Shown: positions 1-11,814, counted from the stretch's first letter. The stretch: 64,000 bases of DNA from Anaerolineae bacterium (GCA_016926805.1 JAFGNV010000063.1:1-64000), one strand, 5' to 3'. Made by a program: numbers and translations. The notes: a model not told the origin generated them from the letters alone.

Positions 1-50
1 GTGGTTCAATTGTAAGTGATGAGATGTTTTTATTTTGCCCCCACCCCTGG

Positions 51-75
51 CCCCTCCCCCAAATTGGGGGAGGGG
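51..75. repeat. Perfect 10-bp hairpin CCCCTCCCCC-aaatt-GGGGGAGGGG
   Basis: Direct inverted repeat in a non-coding leader; translates antisense as the familiar PSPNLGEGPG artefact. Confidence 0.7.
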
Positions 76-84
76 GAAAAGGAA

Positions 85-153
85 TTGCTCCCCTGTTTTC
101 CTTGCTGAAAGAACGAGGCAACGCATCGCGGAATGCCGAGTTTGGGAACGAGA
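85..153 (+). repeat. Dispersed repeat family E, copy 1
   Basis: TTGCTCCCCTGTTTTCCTTGCTGAAAGAACGAGGCAACGCATCGCGGAATGCCGAGTTTGGGAACGAGA is nearly identical to 41244-41313. Confidence 0.8.
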
Positions 154-228
154 TAGGTGGTCCCCGCAAAGTTTTTTGAAGCCTTTGCGGTTTGGATTAG
201 CTCATATTGAACAGGAGTCAGCACCAGA

Positions 229-1500
229 ATGATTGATCAAACCCCAGACCTTTCTCCAATACGCCGTCAATTTCCGGCCTTACAACAACACGACGAGCAA
301 GGCCGTCCCTATGTTTATTTTGACGGGCCGGGCGGTACCCAGGTGCCTCAAGCCGTCATTGAAGCCATAACCCACTATTTGGTTCAGACCAACGCCAATC
401 ACGACGGGCGTTTTAAAACCAGCCGCCACAGCGACGAGATTATTCGGCAGGCTCGCGAGGCAATGGCTGATTTGCTCAACGCGTCTTTGCCCCAGGAAAT
501 TGTATTTGGACCCAATATGACCAGTCTCACCTTTAACCTCAGCCGTGCCATCGGCCGTACCCTTCAACCCGGCGACGAGATTGTGGTAACTCATCTGGAC
601 CACGATGCCAACATCGCCCCCTGGCTGGCCCTGGAAGAGCAAGGCGCAGAAGTTAAGTGGGCCGATTTTGATGTGGAAACCTATCAGCTCGATCTCGAGC
701 AGTTGGCCTCGCTGCTCACCGACAAAACAAAGTTGATCGCGGTCGGTCACGCCTCCAACGCCATCGGCACCATCAATCCCATTGGCCGCATTGCGGCGTT
801 GGCCCGGAATGTGGGGGCCTGGCTCTGGGTAGACGCCGTGCACTACGCCCCTCACGGTCCCATCGATGTGCAAGCCCTGGGTTGCGACTTTTTGGTCTGC
901 TCGGCTTACAAATTCTTTGGCCCGCATGTTGGCGTGCTGTGGGGCCGCCTGGAGCTATTGCAAGAACTACCCGCTTACAAGGTCCGTCCGGCCAATCCAG
1001 ACCCGCCCTACAAATTTGAAATCGGCACCCAAAATCACGAAGGAATCGCCGGCATTACCGCGGCGATTGATTATCTGGCGGCGATAGGTCAGGAATATGG
1101 AGCGCAATTTGCCGCAGAACTTGAGCAATACCAGGGTCGACGCAAAGCCTTGAAACAGGCCATGCGCTGTGTTGTTGCCTATGAGCGTTCCCTGTTTGCC
1201 TATCTTCTGGCCGAGGTGCAAAAGATTCCCGGCGTCACCGTTTATGGCATTACCCATCCCGACCAGCTCAACCAACGCTGTCCGACGCTGGCCTTTACCC
1301 GGCAAGGTTTTACCCCCCAGGAGATTGCCAGCTATCTGGGGGAACAAGGAATTTTTGTCTGGGACGGCAACTATTACGCGTTGGCCGTCACCGAACGCCT
1401 GGGCCTGGAAGACTCCGGCGGGATGGTCCGAGTCGGCCTGGCCCATTACAACACCCGTGAAGAAATAGATCGGCTGCTGACGGCTCTACAAGAAATGTAA
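229..1500 (+). CDS. Cysteine desulfurase-like protein (class V aminotransferase)
   Basis: 423 aa ORF; YFDGPGGTQVP start, DHDANIAPW and CSAYKFFGPHVGVLWG (PLP-lysine region). Confidence 0.85.
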   Translation: MIDQTPDLSPIRRQFPALQQHDEQGRPYVYFDGPGGTQVPQAVIEAITHYLVQTNANHDGRFKTSRHSDEIIRQAREAMADLLNASLPQEIVFGPNMTSLTFNLSRAIGRTLQPGDEIVVTHLDHDANIAPWLALEEQGAEVKWADFDVETYQLDLEQLASLLTDKTKLIAVGHASNAIGTINPIGRIAALARNVGAWLWVDAVHYAPHGPIDVQALGCDFLVCSAYKFFGPHVGVLWGRLELLQELPAYKVRPANPDPPYKFEIGTQNHEGIAGITAAIDYLAAIGQEYGAQFAAELEQYQGRRKALKQAMRCVVAYERSLFAYLLAEVQKIPGVTVYGITHPDQLNQRCPTLAFTRQGFTPQEIASYLGEQGIFVWDGNYYALAVTERLGLEDSGGMVRVGLAHYNTREEIDRLLTALQEM

Positions 1501-1576
1501 TCCCCGGACAATTTTTACGTTTTAGCACCTAATCAAGTATAATACTGAGCATCAAGCCGCCAGAGAAATTACAACT

Positions 1577-1990
1577 ATGAGCAAACCCAAAATTAGAGTA
1601 TTGGTAGCCAAACCCGGCCTGGACGGGCACGACCGTGGGGCCAAGGTAGTGGCCCGCGCCCTGCGCGACGCCGGGATGGAAGTTATTTACACCGGCCTGC
1701 GCCAAACCCCAGAAATGATTGCGGAAACGGCCCTCCAGGAAGATGTAAATGTGGTAGGGCTTTCTATTTTGTCAGGGGCACACATGACCCTGGCGCCCAA
1801 AATTGTCGCCCAACTCAAAGAAAAAGAACTGGGGGATGTGTTGGTGATTATCGGCGGGATCATCCCCAGAGAGGACATCGAACCACTGCGGCAGTTGGGC
1901 GTGCATGGCGTGTTTGGGCCAGGTACATCTACCGAAGAAATCGCAAGTTTTATTCGCCAGAATGTGGTAACCAACGGCCTGGATGCTTGA
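1577..1990 (+). CDS. Cobalamin (B12)-binding domain protein, methylmalonyl-CoA mutase C-terminal subunit-like
   Basis: [37 protein letters not shown] matches the DxHxxG B12-binding motif. Confidence 0.9.
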   Translation: MSKPKIRVLVAKPGLDGHDRGAKVVARALRDAGMEVIYTGLRQTPEMIAETALQEDVNVVGLSILSGAHMTLAPKIVAQLKEKELGDVLVIIGGIIPREDIEPLRQLGVHGVFGPGTSTEEIASFIRQNVVTNGLDA

Positions 1991-2077
1991 AAGAAAAATT
2001 TCTCCCGGTTCTGCCGGCTTGATGACCATAAATCACCGGCTCATAACGAGCGCGTTGCGCTCGGAATATCTCAAGCG

Positions 2078-2107
2078 GGGGCGTTCATAACGGAACGCCC
2101 TTCTGGT
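2078..2107 (+). terminator. Hairpin terminator-like element
   Basis: GGGCGTTC-ataacg-GAACGCCC followed by a T-rich stretch, between the B12-binding gene and prs. Confidence 0.5.
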
Positions 2108-2124
2108 TTTCGTCAGGGGGACAA

Positions 2125-3102
2125 ATGTACGGAGAAGTTGCTATTTTTAGCGGCAATGCCAATCCTGAACTGGCCCAGGACATCAGCCAAGCACTGGCGG
2201 TGCCATTGTGTCCAGCCGACGTGTTCAAATTTTCTAACCACAACATTTTCTGCCGCTTACAAGCCAGCGTGCGGGGCAAAGATGTGTTCATCATCCAACC
2301 CATCTCCAATTCCTGGAACAAAAATGGCGAATTTGCCTCGGTTAACGACAATCTGATGGAATTGTTGATTATGATCGAAACGGCCAAACGAGACTCGGCC
2401 GGACGCATCAGCGCGGTAGTGCCTTACTATGGTTACGGCCGCACCGACAAAAAAGACCAGCCTCGCGTGCCCATCACGGCCCGGTTGGTGGCCGACCTGA
2501 TTATCACGGCCGGGGCCGACCGTTTTTTGACCGTGGATTTGCACGCCGGACAGGTGCAGGGTTTCTTCAACATTCAAGTTGACGAAGTAACCGCCTTCTA
2601 CCTGCTGAGCGATTACATCAGAGACAAAAATATTGAAAACGCCGTGGTGGTAGCCGGTGACATTGGGGCGACCAAACGCTCGCGCAATTTTGCTCAAGCC
2701 TTAAATTTGCCGTTAGCCATCATCGAAAAACGGCGCATTCAGCTTGAAGATGGCAGTCGATCTGAAGCCCTTAACATTATTGGCGAGGTGGAAGGCAAAA
2801 ATTGCATTATCTATGACGACGAAATTGACACCGCCGGCACGATGGTCCAGGCGATGACCTACCTGAAGAAACAGGATGCACAAGACATTTACATCTGCGC
2901 CACCCATCCTGTTTTTTCCGACCCGGCCGGGCAGCGTTTGAGCCAGTCGCCGGCAAAGGAAGTTGCGGTTACCAATACCATTGCCTTGCCGCCCGATAAG
3001 AAGTTTGCCAAATTGACCATACTTTCCATCGCGCCGGTTCTGGCCGAAGTGATTCGGCGGATACATCTGGGGATATCGGTGGGAGAATTGTTCAATGAAT
3101 AG
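2125..3102 (+). CDS. prs: Ribose-phosphate pyrophosphokinase
   Basis: DLHAGQVQGFFNIQVDEV and IIYDDEIDTAGTMVQA (PRPP-binding) motifs. Confidence 0.95.
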   Translation: MYGEVAIFSGNANPELAQDISQALAVPLCPADVFKFSNHNIFCRLQASVRGKDVFIIQPISNSWNKNGEFASVNDNLMELLIMIETAKRDSAGRISAVVPYYGYGRTDKKDQPRVPITARLVADLIITAGADRFLTVDLHAGQVQGFFNIQVDEVTAFYLLSDYIRDKNIENAVVVAGDIGATKRSRNFAQALNLPLAIIEKRRIQLEDGSRSEALNIIGEVEGKNCIIYDDEIDTAGTMVQAMTYLKKQDAQDIYICATHPVFSDPAGQRLSQSPAKEVAVTNTIALPPDKKFAKLTILSIAPVLAEVIRRIHLGISVGELFNE

Positions 3103-3107
3103 GATTT

Positions 3108-3136
3108 TTGACATATCGGCCTTCTGGTGATAGAGT
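3108..3136 (+). promoter_or_regulatory. Sigma70-type promoter TTGACA-N17-TAGAGT
   Basis: Boxes at 3108-3113 and 3131-3136 with 17-nt spacing, upstream of the RRM gene. Confidence 0.65.
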
Positions 3137-3142
3137 TATTGA

Positions 3143-3366
3143 GAAAATAGAATATTCTTTAGTTAAGCAATGGTATATCTCTTCTCTCATCGGCTCCTGG
3201 CCGTACCGGATGTGTTTACGCAGGTGCTTTCTCTGACTATAACCATTAAACTAAAGAGGCATCGTAGACACCCGGTATTTTAAGCCAAATGAGTCGTTTT
3301 TCCATTGTTACTTAAGCCGCAAAATTATAAGGTGTGTCTATTTGATTATAGTTTGCGGCTTTTTGA
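3143..3366 (+). ncRNA. Structured leader or sRNA upstream of RRM gene
   Basis: Long-range stem CTTTAGTT/AACTAAAG (3157-3164/3249-3256) plus AATGGT/ACCATT; then hairpin AAGCCGCAAA/TTTGCGGCTT (3314-3323/3352-3361) followed by T-run. Confidence 0.45.
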
Positions 3367-3397
3367 ATTAATACAGGCCAAAAACAAGGAGATTAAG

Positions 3398-3697
3398 ATG
3401 CAAGGCAGCAAACTTTACGTAGGGAATTTGAGCTATTCTGTTACCAACGAACAGTTGGCCGAATTATTTGCCAACTATGGCGAGGTGCGGCAGGTCAACA
3501 TTATCGAAGGCAAAGGCTTTGGTTTTGTGGAAATGTCAAGCCCGGCTGAAGCTGAAAGCGCCAAAGAAGGGTTGAATAACACCGAGCTCGCTGGTCGCAC
3601 CATGCGAGTTGATGAAGCTCGCCCGCCCAAAAACCGCCAAAGAGGAGGCGACAGGGATAGACGACCAGGAGGGGGAAGAGGCCCGCGAAGATATTAA
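3398..3697 (+). CDS. RRM-type RNA-binding protein
   Basis: KLYVGNLSYSVTNEQL...GFGFVEM (RNP2/RNP1) with Arg/Gly-rich tail; ATG after AAGGAGATTAAG. Confidence 0.92.
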   Translation: MQGSKLYVGNLSYSVTNEQLAELFANYGEVRQVNIIEGKGFGFVEMSSPAEAESAKEGLNNTELAGRTMRVDEARPPKNRQRGGDRDRRPGGGRGPRRY

Positions 3698-3782
3698 TAA
3701 AACGTTTTTGTTTTGAAAAATTGGATTGACACCTTCAGACGCTGGTGCTATTTTTCCCTTTAAATTTGGGGGTAAGATTGGG

Positions 3783-4007
3783 ATGACTCATCAGGAGGCC
3801 CAGACCCTGCTCAGGCAGATTATCCAGGCCAAAGACAAAGACCAATTGCAACAAATCATCAGCCACAACGTCAGCCGCTGCGATGGCGTGTTCTTTGCCG
3901 AGTTAGAGAGGGTGGTGGAACAATTCCGCGTCAAAGGTGACGAAAGCAGCGCCCACAAACTGAAGGAGGTGGGCGACTTTATGGCCCGCTTGCGGTTTAT
4001 GATTTAG
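3783..4007 (+). CDS. Hypothetical protein (small, helical)
   Basis: 75 aa ORF starting MTHQEAQTLLRQ. Confidence 0.5.
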   Translation: MTHQEAQTLLRQIIQAKDKDQLQQIISHNVSRCDGVFFAELERVVEQFRVKGDESSAHKLKEVGDFMARLRFMI

Positions 4008-4037
4008 GATAAACATAGAGTCCAAATTTCCAAATAC

Positions 4038-4068
4038 AAAAGGCCCTGCAAAACTCGCAGGGCCTTTT
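4038..4068. terminator. Bidirectional intrinsic terminator
   Basis: AAAAGGCCCTGC-aaaactc-GCAGGGCCTTTT between convergent genes. Confidence 0.9.
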
Positions 4069-4084
4069 GTCGTGGGCAATTTTT

Positions 4085-5296
4085 CTACTCGTCTAAACCG
4101 GCCGCCTCGCGCAAGAGGTCGGCCTTATCGGTTTTTTCCCAGGGAGCATCGATGTCGGTGCGGCCAAAGTGACCATAAGCCGCGGTGGCCTGGTAAATCG
4201 GCCGGCGCAAATCGAGGTCGCGAATGATAGCGGCCGGGCGGAGGTCAAAATGGGTTTTGACCAGGCTAATGATCTTTTCATCGCTGATTTTGCCGGTGCC
4301 AAAGGTCTCTACGTTTAGCGACAGCGGGTGAGCCACACCAATAGCGTAACTGACCTGCAACTCGACGCGGTCGGCCAGACCGGCGGCCACAATATTTTTG
4401 GCAATATAGCGGGTCATATAGGCGGCCGAACGGTCCACCTTGGTGGGGTCTTTACCGGAGAACGCGCCGCCGCCGTGCCGGGCCACGCCGCCATACGTGT
4501 CAACAATAATCTTACGCCCGGTCAGCCCGGCATCGCCCATTGGCCCGCCGGTTACAAAACGGCCGGTGGGGTTGACGTAAATTTTGGTCTGGTCGTCAAT
4601 CATGTCGTGAGGTACCACGGGGGTAATCACCTCGCTGATGATGTCCGTCCGAATATCATCCTGGCGAGCATCCGGGCTATGTTGGGTGGAGATAACCACG
4701 GTATCGACTCGCTTGGGCTGGCCGTAGGCATACTCAACCGTGACCTGGCTTTTGCCATCCGGGCGCAGGTATTCAATGGTGCCATTTTTTCGCACTTCGG
4801 CTAACTGGCGGCAGAGCCGGTGGGCCAGGGAGATACTCAGCGGCATAAGTTCTTCCGTTTCGTTGCAGGCAAAACCAATCATCATGCCCTGGTCGCCGGC
4901 GCCGGTATCCAGATGGTCCTGTATCTGACCCGCTTTGGCTTCAAGAGCTTTATCAACGCCCATGGCAATATCGGGGGACTGTTCCTTAATACTGACAATG
5001 ACGCCACAGGTTTCAAAATCAAACCCGTATTTGGCCCGGGTATAACCAATATCGCGGATGGTCTGGCGGGCGATGTCGGCAATGTCAACATAAGTGTTGG
5101 TGGTGATTTCACCCATTACGCAAACCAGGCCGGTGGTGATGGCGGTTTCGCAGGCCACGCGAGCATACGCGTCGTCCCGGTAAATCGCGTCCAGCACGGC
5201 ATCGCTAATTTGATCGCACATTTTGTCGGGATGTCCCTCGGTTACCGACTCGCTGGTGAAGAACAGTTGGGGAGAAGTCATAAATGTTGTCGTCAT
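4085..5296 (-). CDS. metK: S-adenosylmethionine synthetase
   Basis: [25 protein letters not shown] and [19 protein letters not shown]. Confidence 0.97.
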   Translation of the reverse strand: MTTTFMTSPQLFFTSESVTEGHPDKMCDQISDAVLDAIYRDDAYARVACETAITTGLVCVMGEITTNTYVDIADIARQTIRDIGYTRAKYGFDFETCGVIVSIKEQSPDIAMGVDKALEAKAGQIQDHLDTGAGDQGMMIGFACNETEELMPLSISLAHRLCRQLAEVRKNGTIEYLRPDGKSQVTVEYAYGQPKRVDTVVISTQHSPDARQDDIRTDIISEVITPVVPHDMIDDQTKIYVNPTGRFVTGGPMGDAGLTGRKIIVDTYGGVARHGGGAFSGKDPTKVDRSAAYMTRYIAKNIVAAGLADRVELQVSYAIGVAHPLSLNVETFGTGKISDEKIISLVKTHFDLRPAAIIRDLDLRRPIYQATAAYGHFGRTDIDAPWEKTDKADLLREAAGLDE

Positions 5297-5339
5297 AGGT
5301 TTGTACTCCTTGGAAATAGTGTTCCTTTACTCACTCCAA

Positions 5340-5753
5340 TTAATTAAAGCCGCCACTATCGACGGCGACGGCAAAAATGATAAAGCCAAGATAAATCAAC
5401 ACACACAAAAAGGCCAATAGCAAGAAAATAGCTCCCGAACCAAGACTGAGCCAGGACAAAAGTTTGGTTCGTTCCGGCTCAACCGAGTCTTTGGCCAACA
5501 CCAGACCCACAATCCCCAAAATAATGGGAATAAAAGGAAACGCATAATAGGCCAGGTTACAGGTGACACAACTCAGCAAAACCATACCGCCAATGGTCAC
5601 GCCGATCACCGCGGCCAGATCGTAGCCATTCCCGCGAAAAGTGACCGTGGGACTGCCGTGTTCGGCGGGCGGCAGCACGTCAACGGGCAGTTCAGGCGGG
5701 GATTCAGCCTGTTCCGGCGAGGTTAATTCCACGGCATCTGGTTTGTCGTCCAT
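5340..5753 (-). CDS. Small membrane protein (DUF4190-like)
   Basis: Two hydrophobic segments, short acidic/Pro-rich N-terminus. Confidence 0.6.
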   Translation of the reverse strand: MDDKPDAVELTSPEQAESPPELPVDVLPPAEHGSPTVTFRGNGYDLAAVIGVTIGGMVLLSCVTCNLAYYAFPFIPIILGIVGLVLAKDSVEPERTKLLSWLSLGSGAIFLLLAFLCVLIYLGFIIFAVAVDSGGFN

Positions 5754-5783
5754 ATAAGGTAATCCCTCCTCTTTTGGTGAATT

Positions 5784-8082
<2,299 letters not shown>

Positions 8083-8100
8083 TGGGCGACTCCTTTGCAG

Positions 8101-9171
8101 TTATTTTTTGCCAATTTTAGCCTGCTCCTCTTCCACCGCCCGGCGCAGATTGATGCTGTAGGGGGGGTATACCACGCTATGTTCGGTGACAATGCCGGTG
8201 ACATACTTGTAGGGGGTCACATCAAACGCCGGATTGCCAACTTTGGCGCCTTTGGGAACCACGGGCCGACCAAAAAGAGTCAAATCGGTTACTTCGGCGC
8301 TATCACGCTCTTCAATGGGGATGTCATCGCCGGTGGGGAGAGTCAGGTCAACGGTGGAGGTAGGAACCACCGGGAAAAAGGGAATGCCGTTTTCCCTGGC
8401 CACCACTCCCAACTTGTAGGTGCCTATTTTGTTGGCCACGTCGCCGTTGGCCGCAGTGCGGTCCGATCCCACAAACACAATGTCTACCTGGCCGGTACGC
8501 ATGTAATGTCCGGCGGCATTATCAACAATGAGAGTATAGGGAATGTTGTATTGCTCACATTCCCAGGCCGACAGGCTGGCCCCCTGTAGCCGGGGGCGGG
8601 TTTCGTCTAACAGCACGTGAATATTCTTACCCTGCTCGTTGGCCATCCGGATAACGCCCAAGGCCGTGCCCCAATCAACCGTGGCCAGGGAACCGGTGTT
8701 GCAATGGTGCAAAATGGTATCGCCTTCTTTGACCAAGGCGGCGCCATGGCGGGCCATACGTTGGTTGATTTCCACGTCCTCATCGGCCAGTTGCTGGGCT
8801 TCAACCAGCACGGCCTGGCGAATGTCGTCCACACGGGTGAGGTTTTCATCTTTGGCCGCTCGTAACATTCGCTCGATGCCCCAAAAAAGGTTGACTGCGG
8901 TGGGGCGGGTGGCCCGCAATATTTGGGCAGCGGTGTCCAGATCGTTTAACAGGGCAGCGCGGTTACTGGCATTGCTTTGCCGGGCGGCCAGAGCCATTCC
9001 AAAGGCAGCAGCGGCGCCAATGGCTGGCGCACCCCGGATGTACATCTCACGGATAGACATGGCCACGCCGTGGTAATCCGAAAATTCAGCCACTTCAAAT
9101 ACACCGGGTAACTGGCGCTGGTCGATCATTTTGACCAGGTTACGGCCATAATCCCATTCAACCGTCCGCAT
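8101..9171 (-). CDS. mtnA: S-methyl-5-thioribose-1-phosphate isomerase
   Basis: [54 protein letters not shown]. Confidence 0.95.
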   Translation of the reverse strand: MRTVEWDYGRNLVKMIDQRQLPGVFEVAEFSDYHGVAMSIREMYIRGAPAIGAAAAFGMALAARQSNASNRAALLNDLDTAAQILRATRPTAVNLFWGIERMLRAAKDENLTRVDDIRQAVLVEAQQLADEDVEINQRMARHGAALVKEGDTILHHCNTGSLATVDWGTALGVIRMANEQGKNIHVLLDETRPRLQGASLSAWECEQYNIPYTLIVDNAAGHYMRTGQVDIVFVGSDRTAANGDVANKIGTYKLGVVARENGIPFFPVVPTSTVDLTLPTGDDIPIEERDSAEVTDLTLFGRPVVPKGAKVGNPAFDVTPYKYVTGIVTEHSVVYPPYSINLRRAVEEEQAKIGKK

Positions 9172-9229
9172 TCATCTGTCCTCCTTTGGCGTTATCCAAA
9201 TAACAACACCAGGCTTTGCCTGGACTCCA

Positions 9230-9298
9230 GCTTTGTCTGTAACTAACAAGCATAAAGTGCGAGCGCAATATTATGCGGCGTTATCAATGGACAAAACC
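9230..9298. repeat. Dispersed palindromic repeat D, copy 1
   Basis: GCTTTGTCTGTAACTAACAAGCATAAAGTGCGAGCGC...GCGGCGTTATCAATGGACAAAACC; near-copy at 28397-28464. Confidence 0.8.
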
Positions 9299-9316
9299 TT
9301 TGTAATTGCAAAGGGC

Positions 9317-9357
9317 AAAAAAAACCTCCGCAAAAATCGGCGGAGTTTGCATTCTCC
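9317..9357 (-). terminator. Intrinsic terminator with overlapping antiterminator in mtnA leader
   Basis: On minus strand CTCCGC-cgattttt-GCGGAG then T8 (9317-9345); overlapping GGAG-aatgcaaa-CTCC hairpin (9342-9357). Confidence 0.7.
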
Positions 9358-9439
9358 ATCTCGCCAAATGGATAATTTGGTAAATCTTCCTCAACGGCTC
9401 GGACTATAACATAATGACCGCAACTTTACCCAACCGGCG

Positions 9440-9468
9440 ATGTTATCACAGGCAGGGAGGTTTGTCAA
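9440..9468 (-). promoter_or_regulatory. Sigma70-type promoter TTGACA-N17-TAACAT for the mtnA-metK operon
   Basis: Minus-strand TTGACA (9468-9463), 17-nt spacer, TAACAT (9445-9440). Confidence 0.75.
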
Positions 9469-9483
9469 ACAACTCTGCCACAA

Positions 9484-9595
9484 TGGTGCGTCCAGAATTT
9501 TGTGCAACCTTCAGTTGCCCGAAGTTTGGACAAACTTGGGGGGATTCGGGGGAATCCCCCCGCGCCCCCCTCTGTCCTAAAATTGTGGACAGACC
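9484..9595. mobile_element. MITE-like element C, copy 1 (112 bp) with 9-bp direct flanks CTGCCACAA
   Basis: Ends TGGTGCGTCCAgAATTTT and GGTCTGTCCAcAATTTT (inverted); CTGCCACAA at 9475-9483 and 9596-9604; internal hairpin GGGGGGATTC/GAATCCCCCC. Confidence 0.75.
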
Positions 9596-9739
9596 CTGCC
9601 ACAACTCGGCAGGTTGGCGAAAATGTAAAGAATATTTAACCCGGCCTTTACCTTCCCATAATGATGGTTTGATATAATCATTGTAGCCGGGTTGTTATAG
9701 ACAGAAGCGTTAGGTTAGAGGAATCTCAGGAGGGAAAAA

Positions 9740-9844
9740 ATGGGATCGTCTTGGGGATTATTGATCCTGGTGATTATCTTTGTTGTCCTGATTGGTCTGT
9801 TAGGCCTGAGCCTGCTGGCCAGATCGATACCGGGAGATTTATAA
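9740..9844 (+). CDS. Small single-span membrane protein (34 aa), not in ORF track
   Basis: MGSSWGLLILVIIFVVLIGLLGLSLLARSIPGDL preceded by CAGGAGGGAAAAA. Confidence 0.65.
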   Translation: MGSSWGLLILVIIFVVLIGLLGLSLLARSIPGDL

Positions 9845-9861
9845 TTAACCCGCGCAATAGA

Positions 9862-9898
9862 AAGACCTTAAAGGTTTTTGAAACCCTTGAGGTCCGGA
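9862..9898. repeat. Palindromic repeat F, copy 1
   Basis: AAGACCTTAAAGGTTTTTGAAACCCTTGAGGTCCGG; related to 46499-46532. Confidence 0.55.
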
Positions 9899-9927
9899 TC
9901 AGTTCAGTTTGGTAGGTTGGGCACACT

Positions 9928-11814
9928 TCAAGAAACGCCCCGTCGCAGACCTTCGGTAATCGCCTGCACCTGATCGTGAATGCGCCAGGTGATCAGAGGG
10001 AGTCGTTCTGAAGCAAGGTCAAGCCGGATTCTGGTAATAACCTCGCCAAGAACCTTGCGGACATCCCGGGCAGCGGTTATAGCAGTAGTGTAACTTTGCT
10101 GATACTGGTCAATGGTGAAAAGGGCTGCGTCCGCTGTTTTTTGCACGGTTCCCGCCGCCGATTTGAGTTGCGGCGCAATCTCCGCACAAACAGCACCCAC
10201 CTCAATTAATATTTCTCTGACTTCGTCTTCAAAAACTTCAGGGCTGATCGCCAGGGGGCTGGTTGCCGACTGTGGCCCTACTTCTAAACGTTCCTGGTCC
10301 AAAATTGTGGCAAAACCATCAGACAGGGCATTAATCGACGTCATCGCCTTGCGCAAAGCCGCATCGGCTTCGCTCAAACCCCGGCGAGCTTCCTCTAAGG
10401 TGTATGACGTTGCCCGAGGACGGCCGGCTTGGGTTATCTTCTCCTCTGGCTGGACGGGCGCCAGCATTTTACCCATTCTCTCGGCCAATCGAGCACAACG
10501 GGTAAGGACCTGAATCTGACGCAGCAACCCATCGCGCAAATAGTCCAGGAGAAAACCTTTCAAGGGGGTCTCAGGATCAGTCAGTAAAAAAACCAGGTCT
10601 GTTTGGCCCGCGTTGTCTTCGCTCACATAAAGTCCAGCCAGTTTTCCACGCCTGACTTTGAGATTATCATCAGCAACAAGCTCACCGCTGAATTTGAGCC
10701 GATAAGCCGTTGCCTGAGAATCGAGGGTAGTTTCAACTTTTAATGACGCATCGCCATGGCGAGTCACTAAAAGTCCATCTTTAAAAGGATGGGTAAGACT
10801 TTCGTCGATAACCGCGATTTTTGGGGCGGTATGTTTCCAGAGATACTGCCGCACCGCCCAGAATTTGGGCCGCACCGAACCATCGGCGCGGATAGGGGCA
10901 TTTTCCGCCCACACGGAACCGCCGCCCACGTCAACTGGGTCAGGCTCGATCTGGATAGGGTGCTGCAACTTTAGAATGACCCGTCGGCCGAGCATTTTCT
11001 GGCCTCGACCCAGAGCAGGCAACTGGGCTGAAGCGGTCAATGAATGGGAATGAATCAACGGCAAATCAGGGCTGGTATCCAGGGCGGTGGGGTAAACAGG
11101 TATCTGCCAACCGGCGTCAAGAAGAATCTGGGCGTAATCATCCTGGCTATTACCACGCATTTCGTCCAAGAATTTTTTGGCATCCTTTTCCAATGGCGTG
11201 GATTCATTGGCCCAGGTGCGGGGAAATTCAACCTCGCTCACCGTGCGAAATGAACTGCCATAGGCCAGGTTGAGTTCGTCGATACCTTCATAACGTTTGC
11301 GCAACCAGATCGGCCATTGCACCTCGGTCAGTTGGGGACTTAACCGGGGCGACCGACCTCCGGCTGGCTCGCCGTTTATCTGGAGGGCAACAATGGGGCC
11401 GGCGGGCCATTGTTGATCGACCAAGGCCTGGCTCACCGCCTTATACCAACGCTTAACCGCGGGGGGTAACACGTCATCGAGATTTTGATTGTCCTTTAAG
11501 AGCCAAGCAGGAATACCTTCTCCCAGAAGCCCACCATCACCGTAAGGACCGGGGCTGAGGACGCAAGGGAGATTGAATACCGTGCACAACCTCATTGCCT
11601 CAACCACATTACGGCGAGCGGAGGTTGTGCCGTTCAGGTCAACCGTACCCGGTTGAATCTCGTGAAAACCCCAGGGCAAGGTAACGGCCACCGCGTTAGC
11701 CCCCATCTGCTTAAGCCGAACCAGCATTAATTCCCACAACTCACGGGAAATGCGAAAATAATCAAACTCAGTGGCAAATAGGGGATTGGGGTTGGTTTCA
11801 AAATAATTTTGCAT
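9928..11814 (-). CDS. Glycoside hydrolase family 35-like beta-galactosidase
   Basis: TIM-barrel start FDYFRISRELWELMLVRLKQMGANAVAVTLPWGFHEIQPG, SPGPYGDGG, INGEP. Confidence 0.7.
   Translation of the reverse strand: MQNYFETNPNPLFATEFDYFRISRELWELMLVRLKQMGANAVAVTLPWGFHEIQPGTVDLNGTTSARRNVVEAMRLCTVFNLPCVLSPGPYGDGGLLGEGIPAWLLKDNQNLDDVLPPAVKRWYKAVSQALVDQQWPAGPIVALQINGEPAGGRSPRLSPQLTEVQWPIWLRKRYEGIDELNLAYGSSFRTVSEVEFPRTWANESTPLEKDAKKFLDEMRGNSQDDYAQILLDAGWQIPVYPTALDTSPDLPLIHSHSLTASAQLPALGRGQKMLGRRVILKLQHPIQIEPDPVDVGGGSVWAENAPIRADGSVRPKFWAVRQYLWKHTAPKIAVIDESLTHPFKDGLLVTRHGDASLKVETTLDSQATAYRLKFSGELVADDNLKVRRGKLAGLYVSEDNAGQTDLVFLLTDPETPLKGFLLDYLRDGLLRQIQVLTRCARLAERMGKMLAPVQPEEKITQAGRPRATSYTLEEARRGLSEADAALRKAMTSINALSDGFATILDQERLEVGPQSATSPLAISPEVFEDEVREILIEVGAVCAEIAPQLKSAAGTVQKTADAALFTIDQYQQSYTTAITAARDVRKVLGEVITRIRLDLASERLPLITWRIHDQVQAITEGLRRGVS

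Noticed and set aside
9414-9677. 87-aa ORF upstream of mtnA
   Set aside because: Spans the promoter and MITE C copy 1; coding potential comes from the repeat.
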